Of a DNA stretch of 64,000 nucleotides, positions 33,650 through 45,559 are shown one piece after another. The DNA is from Diaporthe sp. PMI_573 (lineage: Eukaryota; Ascomycota; Sordariomycetes; Diaporthales; Diaporthaceae), in contig JAJTUP010000017.1 of NCBI GenBank assembly GCA_021399435.1, positions 930,001 to 994,000 on the forward strand, in the 5' to 3' direction. Position 1 is the stretch's first letter, and every line of letters begins with the position of its first letter. The notes beneath the pieces were generated by a model. It ran no database searches. It saw only the letters and a program-made list of their open reading frames with translations, and was not told the DNA's origin. Both the position numbers and the translations under genes were made by a program.

Positions 33650-34560
33650 GTAGAGAGTAGTAGTTCTATAAACCTAATGTTTATTACCTTATGTAACCTT
33701 TTACCCTAATTCTTTTCCTAAATTACTCCTAGGACCTCTTCTCTTTAAGCTTTAGCTTCTTAGGTCTAGGCTAAAAACCCTTTACCTTTCTAATTACTTC
33801 CTCCCTTACTTTATTAAAGTTAAATTCCTTATTAACTTAAATATATTTACCTAAGGTAAGTTCTGATTAGGGAGTACCTTTAAATTTATAATTAAGTAGA
33901 GTAGTAGTAGCCTTAATAGCAAGAATGTAGGAATCCTTGTTAAAAGTATAGTTACTACCTTTAATATGGTAGAGATAGTTAGCACACACGCCCTTCTTAA
34001 AACTAGGGATACTTTAGTACTTAAAGAAAGGGACTATGATAGGGACCCCATTGTTAAAGTTCCAGGATATATATGTAAGACAGTACTCATAGGGAGAAGT
34101 ATTTCGATAATTGAAAAAGGTAATAAAAAGGGTAGGGGCACGGTACTTATCATCTAATTAACATAGATTAGATATATACTTTCTATATAGCTTACCATTA
34201 ACCTTCTTAACGAAGACCTCATTAGTACCTATCTATATTAGTATTTAAAGGTACTTATAGAGGAACTCGTGATCTTCATTTAATAAGAAAAAGATAAAGA
34301 GGTTAATTAGAATCTTCTTAATAATAGGCTTAGATAGGAGCTATGTAACATACTAGTTTATACCATGGCTAATCAGGGTATAGATAGAGATATCTTAGGT
34401 AAAGGAAGTATAGAGTTTAGACTTGAGGATAATATTCTATGGGAGTATACCTTAGTTTATAAAGGTAGTATAAATACCATGATTAACGATTAGTTTAGGG
34501 TAATCAGCCTCGTATAAGGGATATAAGGGCTCCTACTTACTTTCCTCCTTTCCCTTTCCC
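33650..34560 (-). pseudogene. Extra antisense open frame in Gypsy-1, RIP-damaged, unidentified
   Basis: On the minus strand, reading TAG as a mutated Trp/Gln codon, a frame of about 300 codons is visible: EPLYPLYEADYPKLIVNHGI, FVKKVNGKLYRKYISNL, APTLFITFFNYRNTSPYEY, FKKGVCANYLYHIKGSNYTF, ILAIKATTTLLNYKFKG. Stops are almost all TAG/TAA at positions expected from TGG, CAG or CAA, so this was a true coding region. It lies after pol and runs against it. No retroviral domain or known family recognised. Confidence 0.5.
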
Positions 34561-35479
34561 TTCTTATCAAGATTCTGGGGAGCGTGGGAAGATATTTTAA
34601 GGGGTAAGAGAAGGAAGATAGTAGTATAAGAGTAAGATTTAGTTCAGGAAGCTTGTTTAGTATCTAATTAAAGTAATAAAGTAATGCCCTAAATAGTAGA
34701 AAGTTAGTATTATAAGAGAAGGTTAAATAGAATTAGTAAAAGAGAGGGGAGGTTTTTAAAGAGTACGAGAGAGTACTTAAGAGGCCTAGTAATTTACTAA
34801 CCTTAGCTACTTACCTAAACAAATGCTTAGACTACTCTAATACCTAAAGGAAAGTAGAAGGGATGGGAAGTAACTAATAGACGTGAGTAATTTATAAAAA
34901 GTAGCGCTTCTACTAGTCTACGAAAACCCTATAGTACCTAACACGACCTTTCCTCAAAACCTTTCTAACTAATACCTACGAACCTCTTTTAGCTACTTTC
35001 TAATTTCTAATTAACTATATCTAAAGCCTTTAGTAATACTAAAGAACTAATTTAGATAAGATATATTACTACTATATTTCATCCTTCTCACAACCTCTAA
35101 GTAGCAGAGCTACCCTTTTTATAATATTAACCTCTTTACTTAATTACCTACATAGTATCTCCTAGGGGTATAAGCTTTCTCGCTACTTTCCTTATACTTT
35201 ACTCCTCCTTTTCATCACCTACTTAATTCCCTTATACTTCTTACTATACTTATAGGTAATTAGAAAGCTACTATAAGTAACAAGTAGTCTAGAAGGGGTG
35301 GGTCTAGCTATCGTTCTAGGTCTAACTTCTATATGACTAGGACTTCATAGGTAGCTCCCTCCTACTATAGATCTCCTAGACTCTCGCCTAGTATTTCCTT
35401 AGGAGAACTATTTAACCTAGATACCCTAATTCCATTAGTCAAGCCTATCTCTATTACTGATTAGGTTGACCCTACTGTC

Positions 35480-35971
35480 TGTTATGAACCAACAGGCGTG
35501 GCACCCAAGGGACCCGTTTCGATGACCCCGGCAATCAAAATCAGATGCCACGACGCAACCCCGCAGGCACTTGAGGGCAAAGTCAGCAAGGCATACCAAG
35601 GCCAGGGTTAGGGTCAGGTACCCCCTGACCAGGGTGGACCAACAGGACCAACGAGCAGTCCAGACGACTACAAGGCTAGACTATACAAGTCAACGAACGG
35701 TCCATACGGTCCATCACCAACAACGGATAAAGAGTCAGAACATATAAAGACATAGTCATCACCATAGTAGATAGCTTTCATAGAATAAACTCTTCAGTCG
35801 TTAATCTAAGTATTTAGTCTAATAACTAGATAGCCTCACAGCTAGTGATCATACTCGAAGAATCATTATATCTTATACTAAATAGTCAAGTATTACCTCT
35901 ACACCATATTACTAACATAAACCCTACAGGTTACCTACTAAACCCCATAAAGGTTTAGTGTGATCATTACA
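35480..35971 (+). repeat. Gypsy-2 left LTR
   Basis: 492 bp. Contains CCAGGGTTAGGGTCAGG, a telomere-like word. Keeps CG/TG at many positions where the right LTR has CA/TA (for example GGCGTGGCAC here, GGCATAACAC there). Confidence 0.9.
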
Positions 35972-36049
35972 TTTTGACGACTCTTGTTTAGTACAGCTAC
36001 GTGGTTACTAACTACACAATATCAAGACACGATAGCACCTTAGACTCCT

Positions 36050-37000
36050 ACTACCTCCCAGGTCACCCAGACCAAGGCTAACCCCATCAAGGAAATAGGT
36101 GATCAGATTAGCCAACTCCAGCAAAAGATCATACATCTCCATACACTCCAGCAAGCCAAGGCTTTCAAGATGGACAAGCCTAGCCCCTACAAGGGAGACA
36201 AGGGAACCCTCCAGGGGTTCCTCACACAGTATCATACCTACTTCAAGCACAACCACCTCCAGTTCAAAACCCACCATAACAAGATCATTTTCACTAGACA
36301 TCACCTTAAAGGGAACATACTCGCTTAGTTCAAACCTACCCTAAGGGACTATCTAGAAAACAACGAAAAAGACTAGGACAATAATACCAAGAAAATCTTC
36401 AAAACCTTCAACTACTTCAAACAAGCCCTCAAGAATACTTTCAAAGATCCTAATAAAGACAAAACTACTAAAAGATAACTCATACAACTCAAACAAACTA
36501 GGTTAACATTAATCTATATAGCCTACTTCAAGCAACTCACCACCTATATTAGTTAAGGAGAAGATATACTCATAAGCTAGTTCTACGAAGGACTTAAAGA
36601 GGACATCAAAGATAAAATCACTAAGCTAGACCAACCTAACGACTTTACTAAATATATATCTATAGCTATATACATTAATAACCACCTCTTCAAGCAAAGG
36701 CAGGAATAATAGTATAAGACACCCTATAACTTATAAAAACCCCGGAACTAGCCTAATACAAGAAGGAAATACCAGCATAGTAATAACTTTTATAATAACC
36801 ATCAACCCTAACACTAACAAGGATACAATAACATAGCTAGTAGAACCCATTCAGGCCCTATAAAACTCAACACAGCATAACGAAAACCAACTAGCAAGGA
36901 ATACTATAACTATAGAAGGCCAGGATACTTCGCTAGGGATTACCACTAACCAAAGAAACAATAGAATCCAGTCCCTAAAGGACAACAACAAGTCAACGTA
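36050..37000 (+). pseudogene. Gypsy-2 gag with mutated zinc knuckle
   Basis: Frame reads IKEIGDQISQLQQKIIHLHT then FKMDKPSPYKGDKGTLQGFL, a typical Gypsy capsid region. At about 36896-36956 EYYNYRRPGYFARDYHxPK corresponds to a CCHC zinc knuckle with all three Cys changed to Tyr, the change expected when RIP turns TGC/TGT into TAC/TAT. Confidence 0.75.
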
Positions 37001-37989
37001 ACCTAACGATAAGAACTATACAAGTAGTATAGCTACTCACTTGACAAGCAATACCCAGTATACCTAGAAGGTAGAACAAACTACATATGTCAACCTAACC
37101 TCTATATAGAATATCTAATCTACCCTAATAAGCAGGAACCTAAAAATCCAGACAACCTACCACCTAGCTCCAAGCAAGTAACAGACACTGACGAACAACA
37201 TAGAACCCTTAATTGGACCTTCTATTTTGATGATCAGTATATACTATACCTTTTAGAGAAAGAAGCCTCTAGATAGTTTCCTAGAAAGCCTCAGCAGGAA
37301 CAATAGTTAGTAATAGGAAGACGAGGACCACTGTACGACACAGTGATGAAAGACAACGACTCGGATTATTCAAGTACTAAGTATACAGGAGCAGAAGACT
37401 CCCAGAAAGATGCCCAGAAAAACAGCAATCCACCACAGACCAACCAGCCAACAAGACAAAACAAAGACCCTACCAGAAACCCCAACGAAAACCCCGAGAG
37501 ATACCTAGGACACAGTATCCTAATCACCCCAGACACCAGTACCACTAGAATTACCATCATAGGAGTCTAGTTAACACAAGCAATACAGGAACTTAACCAG
37601 CCGCCTAAGAAGCACAGAACAGGTGACAAACCACGCCTATAGCTAGGATACCCAGAACACAAGGAAGTCTCCTAGGCCTCCTATATCCAGAACCTCTACC
37701 ACACTCACTTCAAGGAGAAAGCCAAGTTCAACCTATTCCCCCAACACTTTAATAAAGGACCTATCACCAGGATATATAAAAAAGACAAGCTCTACTACTA
37801 GAAACCTAACAAACATAACAAGGAAAAGGCCTATACTATCCTTACCTTAAACCCTCAACTCCTACTAGAATACCTACACAGCAGGCAACAACCTCAAGAC
37901 TACAGATCACCAGGATACCCCATTCACAGGGAACACAAGCTAATAAGCTAGTATCACAACCAATTAGGGAAACAACACACTACAAAAAC

Positions 37990-40900
37990 CCAGATCAGGA
38001 CCTAACGAGAATCAAGAAAAGACAACAATCACCTATAAAGGGACAACAGTTAATCATAGACCAACAGTCCCTATATACAGCACAGACAAGCAACTATATA
38101 TATATTCTACTAAGAGTAGAAATCAACGAAAAAACATACAGCACACTATTAGATAGTGGTGCTCAGGGCAACTTCATATTACCAAGAATCATCAACAAGG
38201 ACAAGATCCCATAGCATCAAAAGGAAGACCCCTACAAACTTAGTACCATAGAAGGTACAAAAGTAGGATACAGAAACAGAGTAATCAACATAGAGACTAA
38301 TCATCTACCTATCTCAATCTAAGGATATGAAAACTCCATAACTCTAGATATCATAAATATAGCATAGTATAAACTAATCTTAAGACTTCCATGGCTAAAA
38401 GCCACAAATCCCCGAATTAATTAAACCACTAGCCAGATCTTTTAAGACAATACTATTCCCCAGAAGAAGGTTATAATCAACAGCACAGGACAGAGTTCAG
38501 TTACTAAGGACAGTAAAGAAACATACTTAAATAAACCCATGAATACCTCTAGAAGTAGTCAGGAAAGGACTCAGCTTTAAGAAAATAGAGAAGGATCAGA
38601 CTACTCAAAGACCTTAAGAAAAGGCTAAAGTTAATCAACACATAACACCACTCACAAATAGGAGACAAAGCAATATCTCCTCTACCTACATTAGTACAGG
38701 GAACAAAGCACACCAGGAAGATTCGAACAAATACTAAGAGAATACCACGAATTCAGGAAAGTATTTTAGGAGGAACTCAACACAAGAATCCCTAAACATA
38801 GTCAATAAGACCACGAGATCCCTATACAAGAAGGAGAGACACCAAAGTTTTACAAAATCTACAAACTTAATAAAGAAAAACTCAAGGTACTCAAGGAGTA
38901 CCTTAACAAAAACCTTAGAAAAGGATACATTTAACCTTCAAGATCACTAGCAAGATACCTAATCCTGTTTATACCTAAGAAAAACAGCAAGCCACGACTT
39001 TACATAAACTACCAACAACTCAACAACATTACCATCAAAAATCAGTACCCTCTACCCCTTATTAAAGAACTACGAGACTGACTACAAGGAGTATAATGGT
39101 TTATAGCCCTCGACCTTAAAGGAGCCTATAACCTCATCTAAATAAAGGAAGGAAAAGAATAGAAAACAGCATTTCAAACACACTATAGATACTATGAATA
39201 CATAGTCATGCTATTTAGATTAACTAATATACTAGCATTATTCCAGGAAATAATTAATCAGGTCCTACACAAGCACCTTAATATCATCATCATCACCTAC
39301 CTAGATAATATCCTCATCTTCTTACAAACCCTTAAAGAATATAAAAAATATATCAAGCTAGTACTTCAGAAGCTTCAAGATATAAATCTCCTAGTAGAAC
39401 CCAAGAAAAGCTTCTTCCATGTTTAGAAAGTCAACTACCTCAGATATACCATTAAACCTAGACTCATCAGGATATAAAAAGACAAGGTTTAAGTAATCAA
39501 GGAATAACCAACACTAATATACATCAAAGATATTAGAGTATTCCTCAGATACACCAACTTCTATAAACAATTCATCCAGAACTATAGCAGCATCTACAAG
39601 CCCCTTATAGATCTCACCAAGAAGGAACAAATATTTAAATAAATAAAAGAAACTTAATAAGTATTTAATAAAATCAAGGATAAAGTCACCAAAGAACCAG
39701 TACTCAAAGAAGTAGATCCTACCAAGGAATTTAAGATACATACAAACACCTCCAATAACATAACAAGTAGAGAACTTACCTAAAGGGATGACCAAGGATA
39801 AGTACACATTATCACGAACTTTAGTAAGAAATTTAATAAACTAGAAACTCGCTACACTATACTAGACAAGGAATTCATAGCAATAGTATACACATTCTAG
39901 GAATAACAACACTACCTCATCAAAGCCAAGAAATAGATCAAGCTATACACAGATCACAAGAACCTAACAACCTTCACCATAACCAAGCAACTTAATAAAA
40001 GACAAGTTAGATATATAGAATTCCTCTCATAGTTTAACATCAAGGTTATACACATAGATAGAATCAAGAACACTCAAGCAGACGCTCTCAGCAAGCAACC
40101 CAACTACCAAAACAAGGAATCTCCTACTAAATAGACAATCTTCAAAACTCAAGAAGACAGGAGCCTTATACTCAACCAAGAACTTAACACTACGTTCAAA
40201 GTCAACACCACACCCAAGAAGACACCTACCAATCCCAAAGAACAAAACAACCTAATCAAGGAAATACACAAAGCCCCAGTACATAGACACCAAGGCATAT
40301 CAATAATAGTTAAAAAAATCCAATAAACTCACCAGATCCCAAACCTCAGACAAAGAACAGAAGAAATCATTAAGCAATATAACTCTTATAATAAGAACAA
40401 GATAGCTAGGTATAAACTATATAGACTTTTAAAACCCCTACCAGTACCTACAACTATATAGTCATCCATCAGTCTAGACTTCATCATCAAGCTACCTCTC
40501 TCATAAGAACCCTTAACCAAGGTACTCTTCAACAGCATCCTAGTAGTAGTTTATAGACTAAGCAAGTACATATACTTCATACCATACAAGGAAGCCAGCA
40601 CAGCAGAAGAACTTACATATACATTCTTACAAATCATTATAAACAATCACAGAATACCACATAAAATCATATCAAATAGAGACAAGCTCTTCACATCAAA
40701 CTTCTAGAAGTCACTAATAAAGCAGCTTAGAGCAAAACACAAGCTCTCAACCACAGCACACCCACAGACAAACAGACAAACAGAACAAATCAACCAGATT
40801 ATAGAATAATACCTCTAACATTACACCAACCAATTACAGGATAACTAGGTTGAATTACTACTATTAGCATAGTTTACCTACAACAGTATAACAACCAGTA

Positions 40901-41530
40901 TAACTAAACAGTCACCTTTCTTTACAATCTACAGATACAAGCCCAAGGCTTACTACAAATCATTACCAGACAACACACCAGCAGAATCAGCAGAACGGAA
41001 AGTAACAAGAATTAGATAAATCTAGAAGGATATTCAAGAAGAACTTTCCTTTATACAAGAACAAATAGCCAAATATATAAACCAGAAAAGAATTAAGGAA
41101 CTAATCCTTAAAAAGGGAGATAAAGTCTACCTTCTCTAACAAAACATCAAAACCAAGTACCCTAGTAATAAGCTTAATTATAAGAAGATTAGACTATTCA
41201 AGATCTTAAAGAAACTCTTAGACACTAACTATAAACTTTCACTACCTCAAGGAATAAGACAATACCCAGTTTTTCATATTTTACTCTTAGAACCAATACC
41301 AGAGAACACGAAACTCAAAACATAGATTAAGATAGTTAATAAATATAACAAGGAATACGAAGTAGAAAGTATTATCAACTCATAACAACATTAAGGAATA
41401 ATAAAATACCTTATTAAATAAAAAGGATACGATACTAGCAAGAATACATAAGAACCAACTAAGAACCTTACTAGTTACAAGCAACTCCTTAAAGAATACT
41501 AGGCTAGGAACTTAGCCATAACTAAAACAA
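37990..41530 (+). pseudogene. Gypsy-2 pol, destroyed by RIP
   Basis: Protease at about 38110-38190: STLLDSGAQGNFILPRIIN, with the D-S-G active site kept. RT at about 38990-39430: KPRLYINYQQLNNITIKNQY, FIALDLKGAYNLI and YLDNILIF (the YLDD box with Asp to Asn). RNase H near 39790-40080. Integrase near 40450-40760 has SLDFIIKLPLS and a DKLFTSNF-like D-x-FTS stretch. The C-terminus near 41340-41500 (EYEVESIINS...IKYLIK, YDTSKNT, EPTKNLTSYKQLLKEY) has the spacing of a chromodomain. TAG/TAA throughout; no intact enzyme. Confidence 0.85.
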
Positions 41531-41559
41531 GGATAACCAGGATAAGGCCAATCAACCAG

Positions 41560-41860
41560 CTACCCAACAATACTAGTCAACCCAGGAGGTCCACAGGGCC
41601 TACGAAACAGCCAGGACAGTAAACTAGTCAGAGTACCTACCAGTCAAAGCAGACACCCAACTAATCAACCCCCTTAACCAGTCAACCCAGTTAACTAATC
41701 AAGGAATACATAAAAATAAGGAAGTCAACCAGTCAACCCCCTTAACCAGTCAACCCCCTTAACTAGTCAACCAGCTCAACCAATCAAACCAGCTCAACCA
41801 ATCAACCTAGTCAACCAGTCAAACCAATCAACCAGTCAAATAAACTCTACTAGTCAAGCA
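41560..41860 (+). repeat. Imperfect tandem repeat of AGTCAACC-like words in Gypsy-2
   Basis: Many copies of CCAGTCAACC / CCAATCAACC, some spaced by CCCCTTAA, between the pol end and the antisense frame. An equivalent AACTGGTAA/AACTAGTTAA repeat lies in the related truncated copy at about 46810-46990. Confidence 0.7.
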
Positions 41861-42040
41861 AAAATATACAAGCTAACAAAACAACCACAATTTCAATTTA
41901 CTAGTTAATTACTTTACTAGGAAAAATACACATCAGGATTTCAATAAACCACCAACAGTCACATTACCACTTTCACCCCCAACACCAAAAATATCCAGAA
42001 AAGTTAACTAGTCACCACCATCAGGCACCATAAAACTCTA

Positions 42041-42620
42041 ATCAAAAATACCAACCTCACCCTCAGAACACAACCAAGCCTCCTACACCACCATCCCACC
42101 AGCCTCCTCTATAGAACTCCAACAAGCAGCCTCAGCAGATTACTCAGCAATCCACACACACTCAGCCTCAGCCTCCTCCTTTTCCACACAATCCAGCTCA
42201 TCAATAGTATCAATACCCCAGCACACAGCACACACCATCTTCTCAGCCCACAAACAACACTACTTACACAGTCAGCACACCTTTACAACAGCCCTCTCCA
42301 GCTCTTCTTCCACTTCATCTAGTATAGCCTTAGCTAGGTTATACTAGGTAGCAAGCTTTTACATCTAGGCAGGCAAGAGCCCATACATGTTACAGTTCCC
42401 ACGCTTTTTTAAGACACACTCATAACAGTAAGAAGAGTCCTCCTCTAACACAATACAAGGGGTTTTACTAATCTCACAAGATAAGCAAGTCAACATAACA
42501 GAACCACAAGAAGCAATAATAACAAAAAGGAACTCACTTTACTCAGTCTTCTTAAAGCAACAAGAAGATTTAGAAACCCAAGAATCTTTAACCCTAGACA
42601 ATATAACAAATCAAAAAGGC
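42041..42620 (-). pseudogene. Antisense Cys-rich coiled-coil frame in Gypsy-2
   Basis: Minus-strand frame, RIP stops read through: CGSVMLTCLSCEISKTPCIV, DSSYCYECVLKKRGNCNMYG, ILDEVEEELERAVVKVC, WGIDTIDELDCVEKEEAEAE, ending WLCSEGEVGIFD at 42041. Cys pairs suggest a metal-binding N-terminal module, followed by a coiled coil. The copy at 46190-46707 encodes the same protein in the same antisense position, so the frame was under selection in the family. I recall similar small proteins annotated as hypothetical beside fungal retroelements; no function is known to me. Confidence 0.6.
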
Positions 42621-42695
42621 ATGATCAAAACACAAACAATATACAGAAAACTTATAAGGAACCTTTAAGGACAAAGAACACAAGGAGAGAGATAA

Positions 42696-43187
42696 TGTTA
42701 TAAACCAACAGGCATAACACCCAAGGGACCCGTTTTAATAACCCTAGCAATCAAAATCAGATACCATAACACAACCCCGCAAGCACTTAAGGGTAAAGTC
42801 AGCAAGGCATACCAAGGCCAGGGTTAGGGTCAGGTACCCCCTAACTAGGGTAGACCAACAAAACCAACAAGCAGTCCAAACAACTACAAGGCTAGACCAC
42901 ACAAGTCAACGAACGATCCATACAGTCCATCACCAATAACAGATAAAGAGTCAGAACATATAAGGACATAATCATCACCACAGTAGATAGCTTTCATAAA
43001 ACAAACTCTTCAGTCATCAATCTAAGTATTCAGTCTAACAACTAGATAGCCTCACAGCTAGTAATCATACTCGAAGAATCATCATATCTTACACTAAATA
43101 GTCAAGTATTACCTCTACACCATATTACTAACATAAACCCTACAGGTTACCTACTAAACCCCACAAAGGTTTAGTATAATCATTACA
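42696..43187 (+). repeat. Gypsy-2 right LTR
   Basis: 492 bp, equal in length to the left LTR and differing from it by transitions, with more A/T at most sites. Preceded by a purine-rich tract at about 42677-42695. Confidence 0.9.
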
Positions 43188-44867
43188 CTATCTAACTATC
43201 ATAACTACCCTTCTATAATAACTTTAATATATTATTATCTAGTATTTGTTTCCCTAATCTAGTTAATGTTTGAAACTATCATGACTTTAGCTGTGAGGCT
43301 AACAAAGACCTTTCTTATAACCTATTTAAGACTCGAATCCTTATGTATAGGCTTAAGATTAGATAAGTCTAGCTAATAAAATATAAGGAGAGGCCTCTAT
43401 TCTTTAATATTAATTATATTATTATAGGTAATTAGGTATGAAAGATGGTTACTAACTACTTTCTAGGTATTAATATATACCCTAAGCTCTAATTACTACC
43501 TAGGTTATAAAACTTCTTTAATAAATATTAGGTATACCTAGCTTTAAACCTGGTAGATACTAAGGGACTCCTAGCTTAAAATGAGGAGCTTCGAAGTAAC
43601 TATGTCTTAGCCCTAATTAGATAGTAGCTTCTTGACTTTACTAACATTATATTTATTAGTTACTTTATTATTTCTTATGATTAGCTAGCCTACCCTGACT
43701 TTAAATAGTCATGACTAATATTAGAGTACTAGTTTATCATCATACTAGTATATATATCTAAGTACTTTACCCTTGGAATCTATAATTATACTACTAATTA
43801 CCTTAGGTTTATTAATACCTACTTGAATATAGGAGAGTAAAACTATAACTATAGGAGGATCGTAACTATCTATAAGAGCTTTATTAAGGAAGGATGTCCT
43901 AGGGTAAAGGAGCCTAGAGTAATTAGAGTTGCTATTTTACCCTAGACGAGCTTCACTAACTATAGCTAGTAGGTAGCTAACTATATAGCTTTCTTCTTTT
44001 AAGAGAATAAGGGAAGGAATAACTAGGAGTTTAGTAACTAGAAGAGTTTAAACTTAACCTAGAACCCTCTTATAGGGCTCTCTCCTAAAGAGATAGTAGT
44101 CTAGATATAGATATTTGCTATCTAATTAGAGCTGAATAGACTTAGGTATAGTCTTTAAGAGCTTATTAACTACCCTTTATTCAGCCTTAATAATTTCTAG
44201 GAAGTAAAGAAGAAGTATAGTCTAATCTCCTAGCTAAAACTTATTAAGAAGGGACTTTATGATGTAGAGCTTTATATAAATCCACCTCTACTACCTATAA
44301 AGTAACTACTAACTAAGATGATTATAAAAGGAATAGAGAACTAGGTTAGACGTGTTGATCTATACTACCTAATTAACTATAGAGTCTCTTATATATAATC
44401 AGAGTAGCTGCTTTCCTTAATAATAAAATAACTAAGTATAAGAGATAAATAGTCCTTTATTTATATTAAAACGGTTAGATTATAACTACCTATTATAAAG
44501 ACGAGTATAAGGTTTTACTAGATTAATAGATATTAGAGTATAGAGCCTAATAGTACTAAGATGGATAATAAATATAAAGCTTGGTATGATTAGATTAGAG
44601 CTTATAATGCTTAGGCTTACTATTACGTGACTATGAGGAGGGTAATAGAATGGGTTCTAATACCTACTATATAGCCGGAGTTTTGTGAATAGACTCGTGT
44701 TATTTAAGTATATTATAAAGGTAATACTTAGAATACTATTAACTAGGTAATAGCCTAAGACTAGCAAGCTGAGTACTATAGGGACACGAGAGGGAACTAA
44801 TTAGAATAGCGGATGAATGGTTTAGTTAACCCTTCTACTCTAGGGAGCGAAGGGCTAGAGAGGGGTG

Positions 44868-45197
44868 TGTTACGGGGTATAGTGTTTCACATAGCTAGTA
44901 TGATGAATTTTCTTTCTTGGCCGTCTATACTATAAGTACTGGATATGCTTCTGTCCCTCTCAAGGGCTGAAGTAATAATTTAACTCATTCTTCTATTATT
45001 ATTATTTGATAACTTGTGATATCGTCTAATCAGAACCCAAACACTACTTTTATTGCCTTTGTGGCCCTTCTAGCCCTTTTTCATTATCTCTTCTTTCTTT
45101 ATGTTAGAGCCCTCTAGTAGTTTCCTCTCTCTCTCGCTTAGAGGGGCTAGCAGAACTTGGGTACCTGTTATGCTCGGCTTTAGTGTCTACGTTTTTA
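44868..45197 (+). repeat. Gypsy-1 right LTR
   Basis: 330 bp, TGTTACGGGGTATAGTG...CTACGTTTTTA, preceded by a purine-rich AGAGAGGGGTG tract and followed by the ATAT/AATAT target duplication. Confidence 0.85.
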
Positions 45198-45559
45198 ATA
45201 TATACAATAATTTCAGAAAGATATTATATTTATTTAAAAAATAAATAAATAACTTACTTAGTTTTTAACTAACTAATAACTATATAGATGTTTTTATAAA
45301 CATCAGGATACCCTTAAGTATTTTTAAGCTTCAAACTATACTCGTTACTATAAGGCTATACATAAAGATATTTCTTAGAATAAAGAAAGTAAAAAAATAA
45401 GACTAAAAAGTAAGTTTTAAATAAATATAAAGAAAATAAATACTAATAATTTCTAGGGGCTATTCCTTAAGAGTTCTTTAATATTTTAGTAAAGAAAACA
45501 AAGGTTACTAATAATAATATCTATAAAAAGATATTAAATTTTATTATTAAAAATAATTT
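45198..45559. other. AT-rich spacer between elements
   Basis: RIP-damaged, no coding or repeat signal recognised. It should contain the pre-insertion flank of Gypsy-1. Confidence 0.4.

Larger units (their letters stand above)
35480..43187 (+). mobile_element. Gypsy-2: Ty3/Gypsy chromovirus-like element nested in Gypsy-1
   Basis: Direct LTRs of 492 bp each (35480-35971 and 42696-43187), starting TGTTATGAACCAACAG / TGTTATAAACCAACAG and ending ATCATTACA. Target duplication CTGTC (35475-35479) / CTATC (43188-43192), differing by one G/A transition. Inside are gag with a zinc knuckle, protease, RT, RNase H, integrase and a chromodomain-like C-terminus. A tandem-repeat region, an antisense Cys-rich frame and a purine-rich tract (AAGGAGAGAGATAA) before the right LTR follow. 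Length about 7.7 kb. Heavily RIP-damaged, with many TAG stops. Confidence 0.92.
35150..44866 (+). pseudogene. Extra sense open frame in Gypsy-1, split by Gypsy-2, unidentified
   Basis: Part 1 (about 35150-35479) starts basic and Ser/Arg-rich (SRRGGSSYRSRSNFY) and reads through PSISLGELFNLDTLIPLVKP. Removing Gypsy-2 and one 5-bp target copy, the frame continues at 43193 with CEANKDLSYNLFKTRILMYR, later TIYKSFIKEGCPRVKEPRV, LIKKGLYDVELYINPPLLP, STKMDNKYKAWYD and AYYYVTMRRVIEWVLIPT, ending about 20 bp before the right LTR. Roughly 650 codons; interrupting codons are TAG/TAA of RIP type. No family recognised. It runs divergently from the antisense frame at 33650-34560, the two separated by about 600 bp. 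Confidence 0.5.
25502..45197 (+). mobile_element. Gypsy-1: large Ty3/Gypsy-type LTR retrotransposon interrupted by Gypsy-2
   Basis: Bounded by 330-bp direct LTRs (25502-25831 and 44868-45197) beginning TGTTACGGGGT and ending CTACGTTTTTA. Target-site duplication: AATAT precedes the left LTR and AATAT or ATAT follows the right one. Order: LTR, about 800-bp leader, gag, pol (protease, RT, integrase), a G-run, two extra open frames, LTR. Subtracting Gypsy-2 (35480-43187) and one duplicated 5-bp site leaves about 12 kb, long for a Gypsy element. Every coding region is riddled with TAG/TAA from RIP. The left LTR keeps more CG/CA than the right. Confidence 0.85.

Noticed and set aside
33459..33700. 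3' LTR directly after the G-run at 33439-33450
   Set aside because: TGTCTATAATATACC could be an LTR start, but no second copy upstream of gag was found, whereas the 330-bp LTR pair with a target duplication is clear.
41560..41860. CRISPR-like array
   Set aside because: Repeat words are short, irregular and without uniform spacers; it is an internal tract of a eukaryotic retrotransposon.
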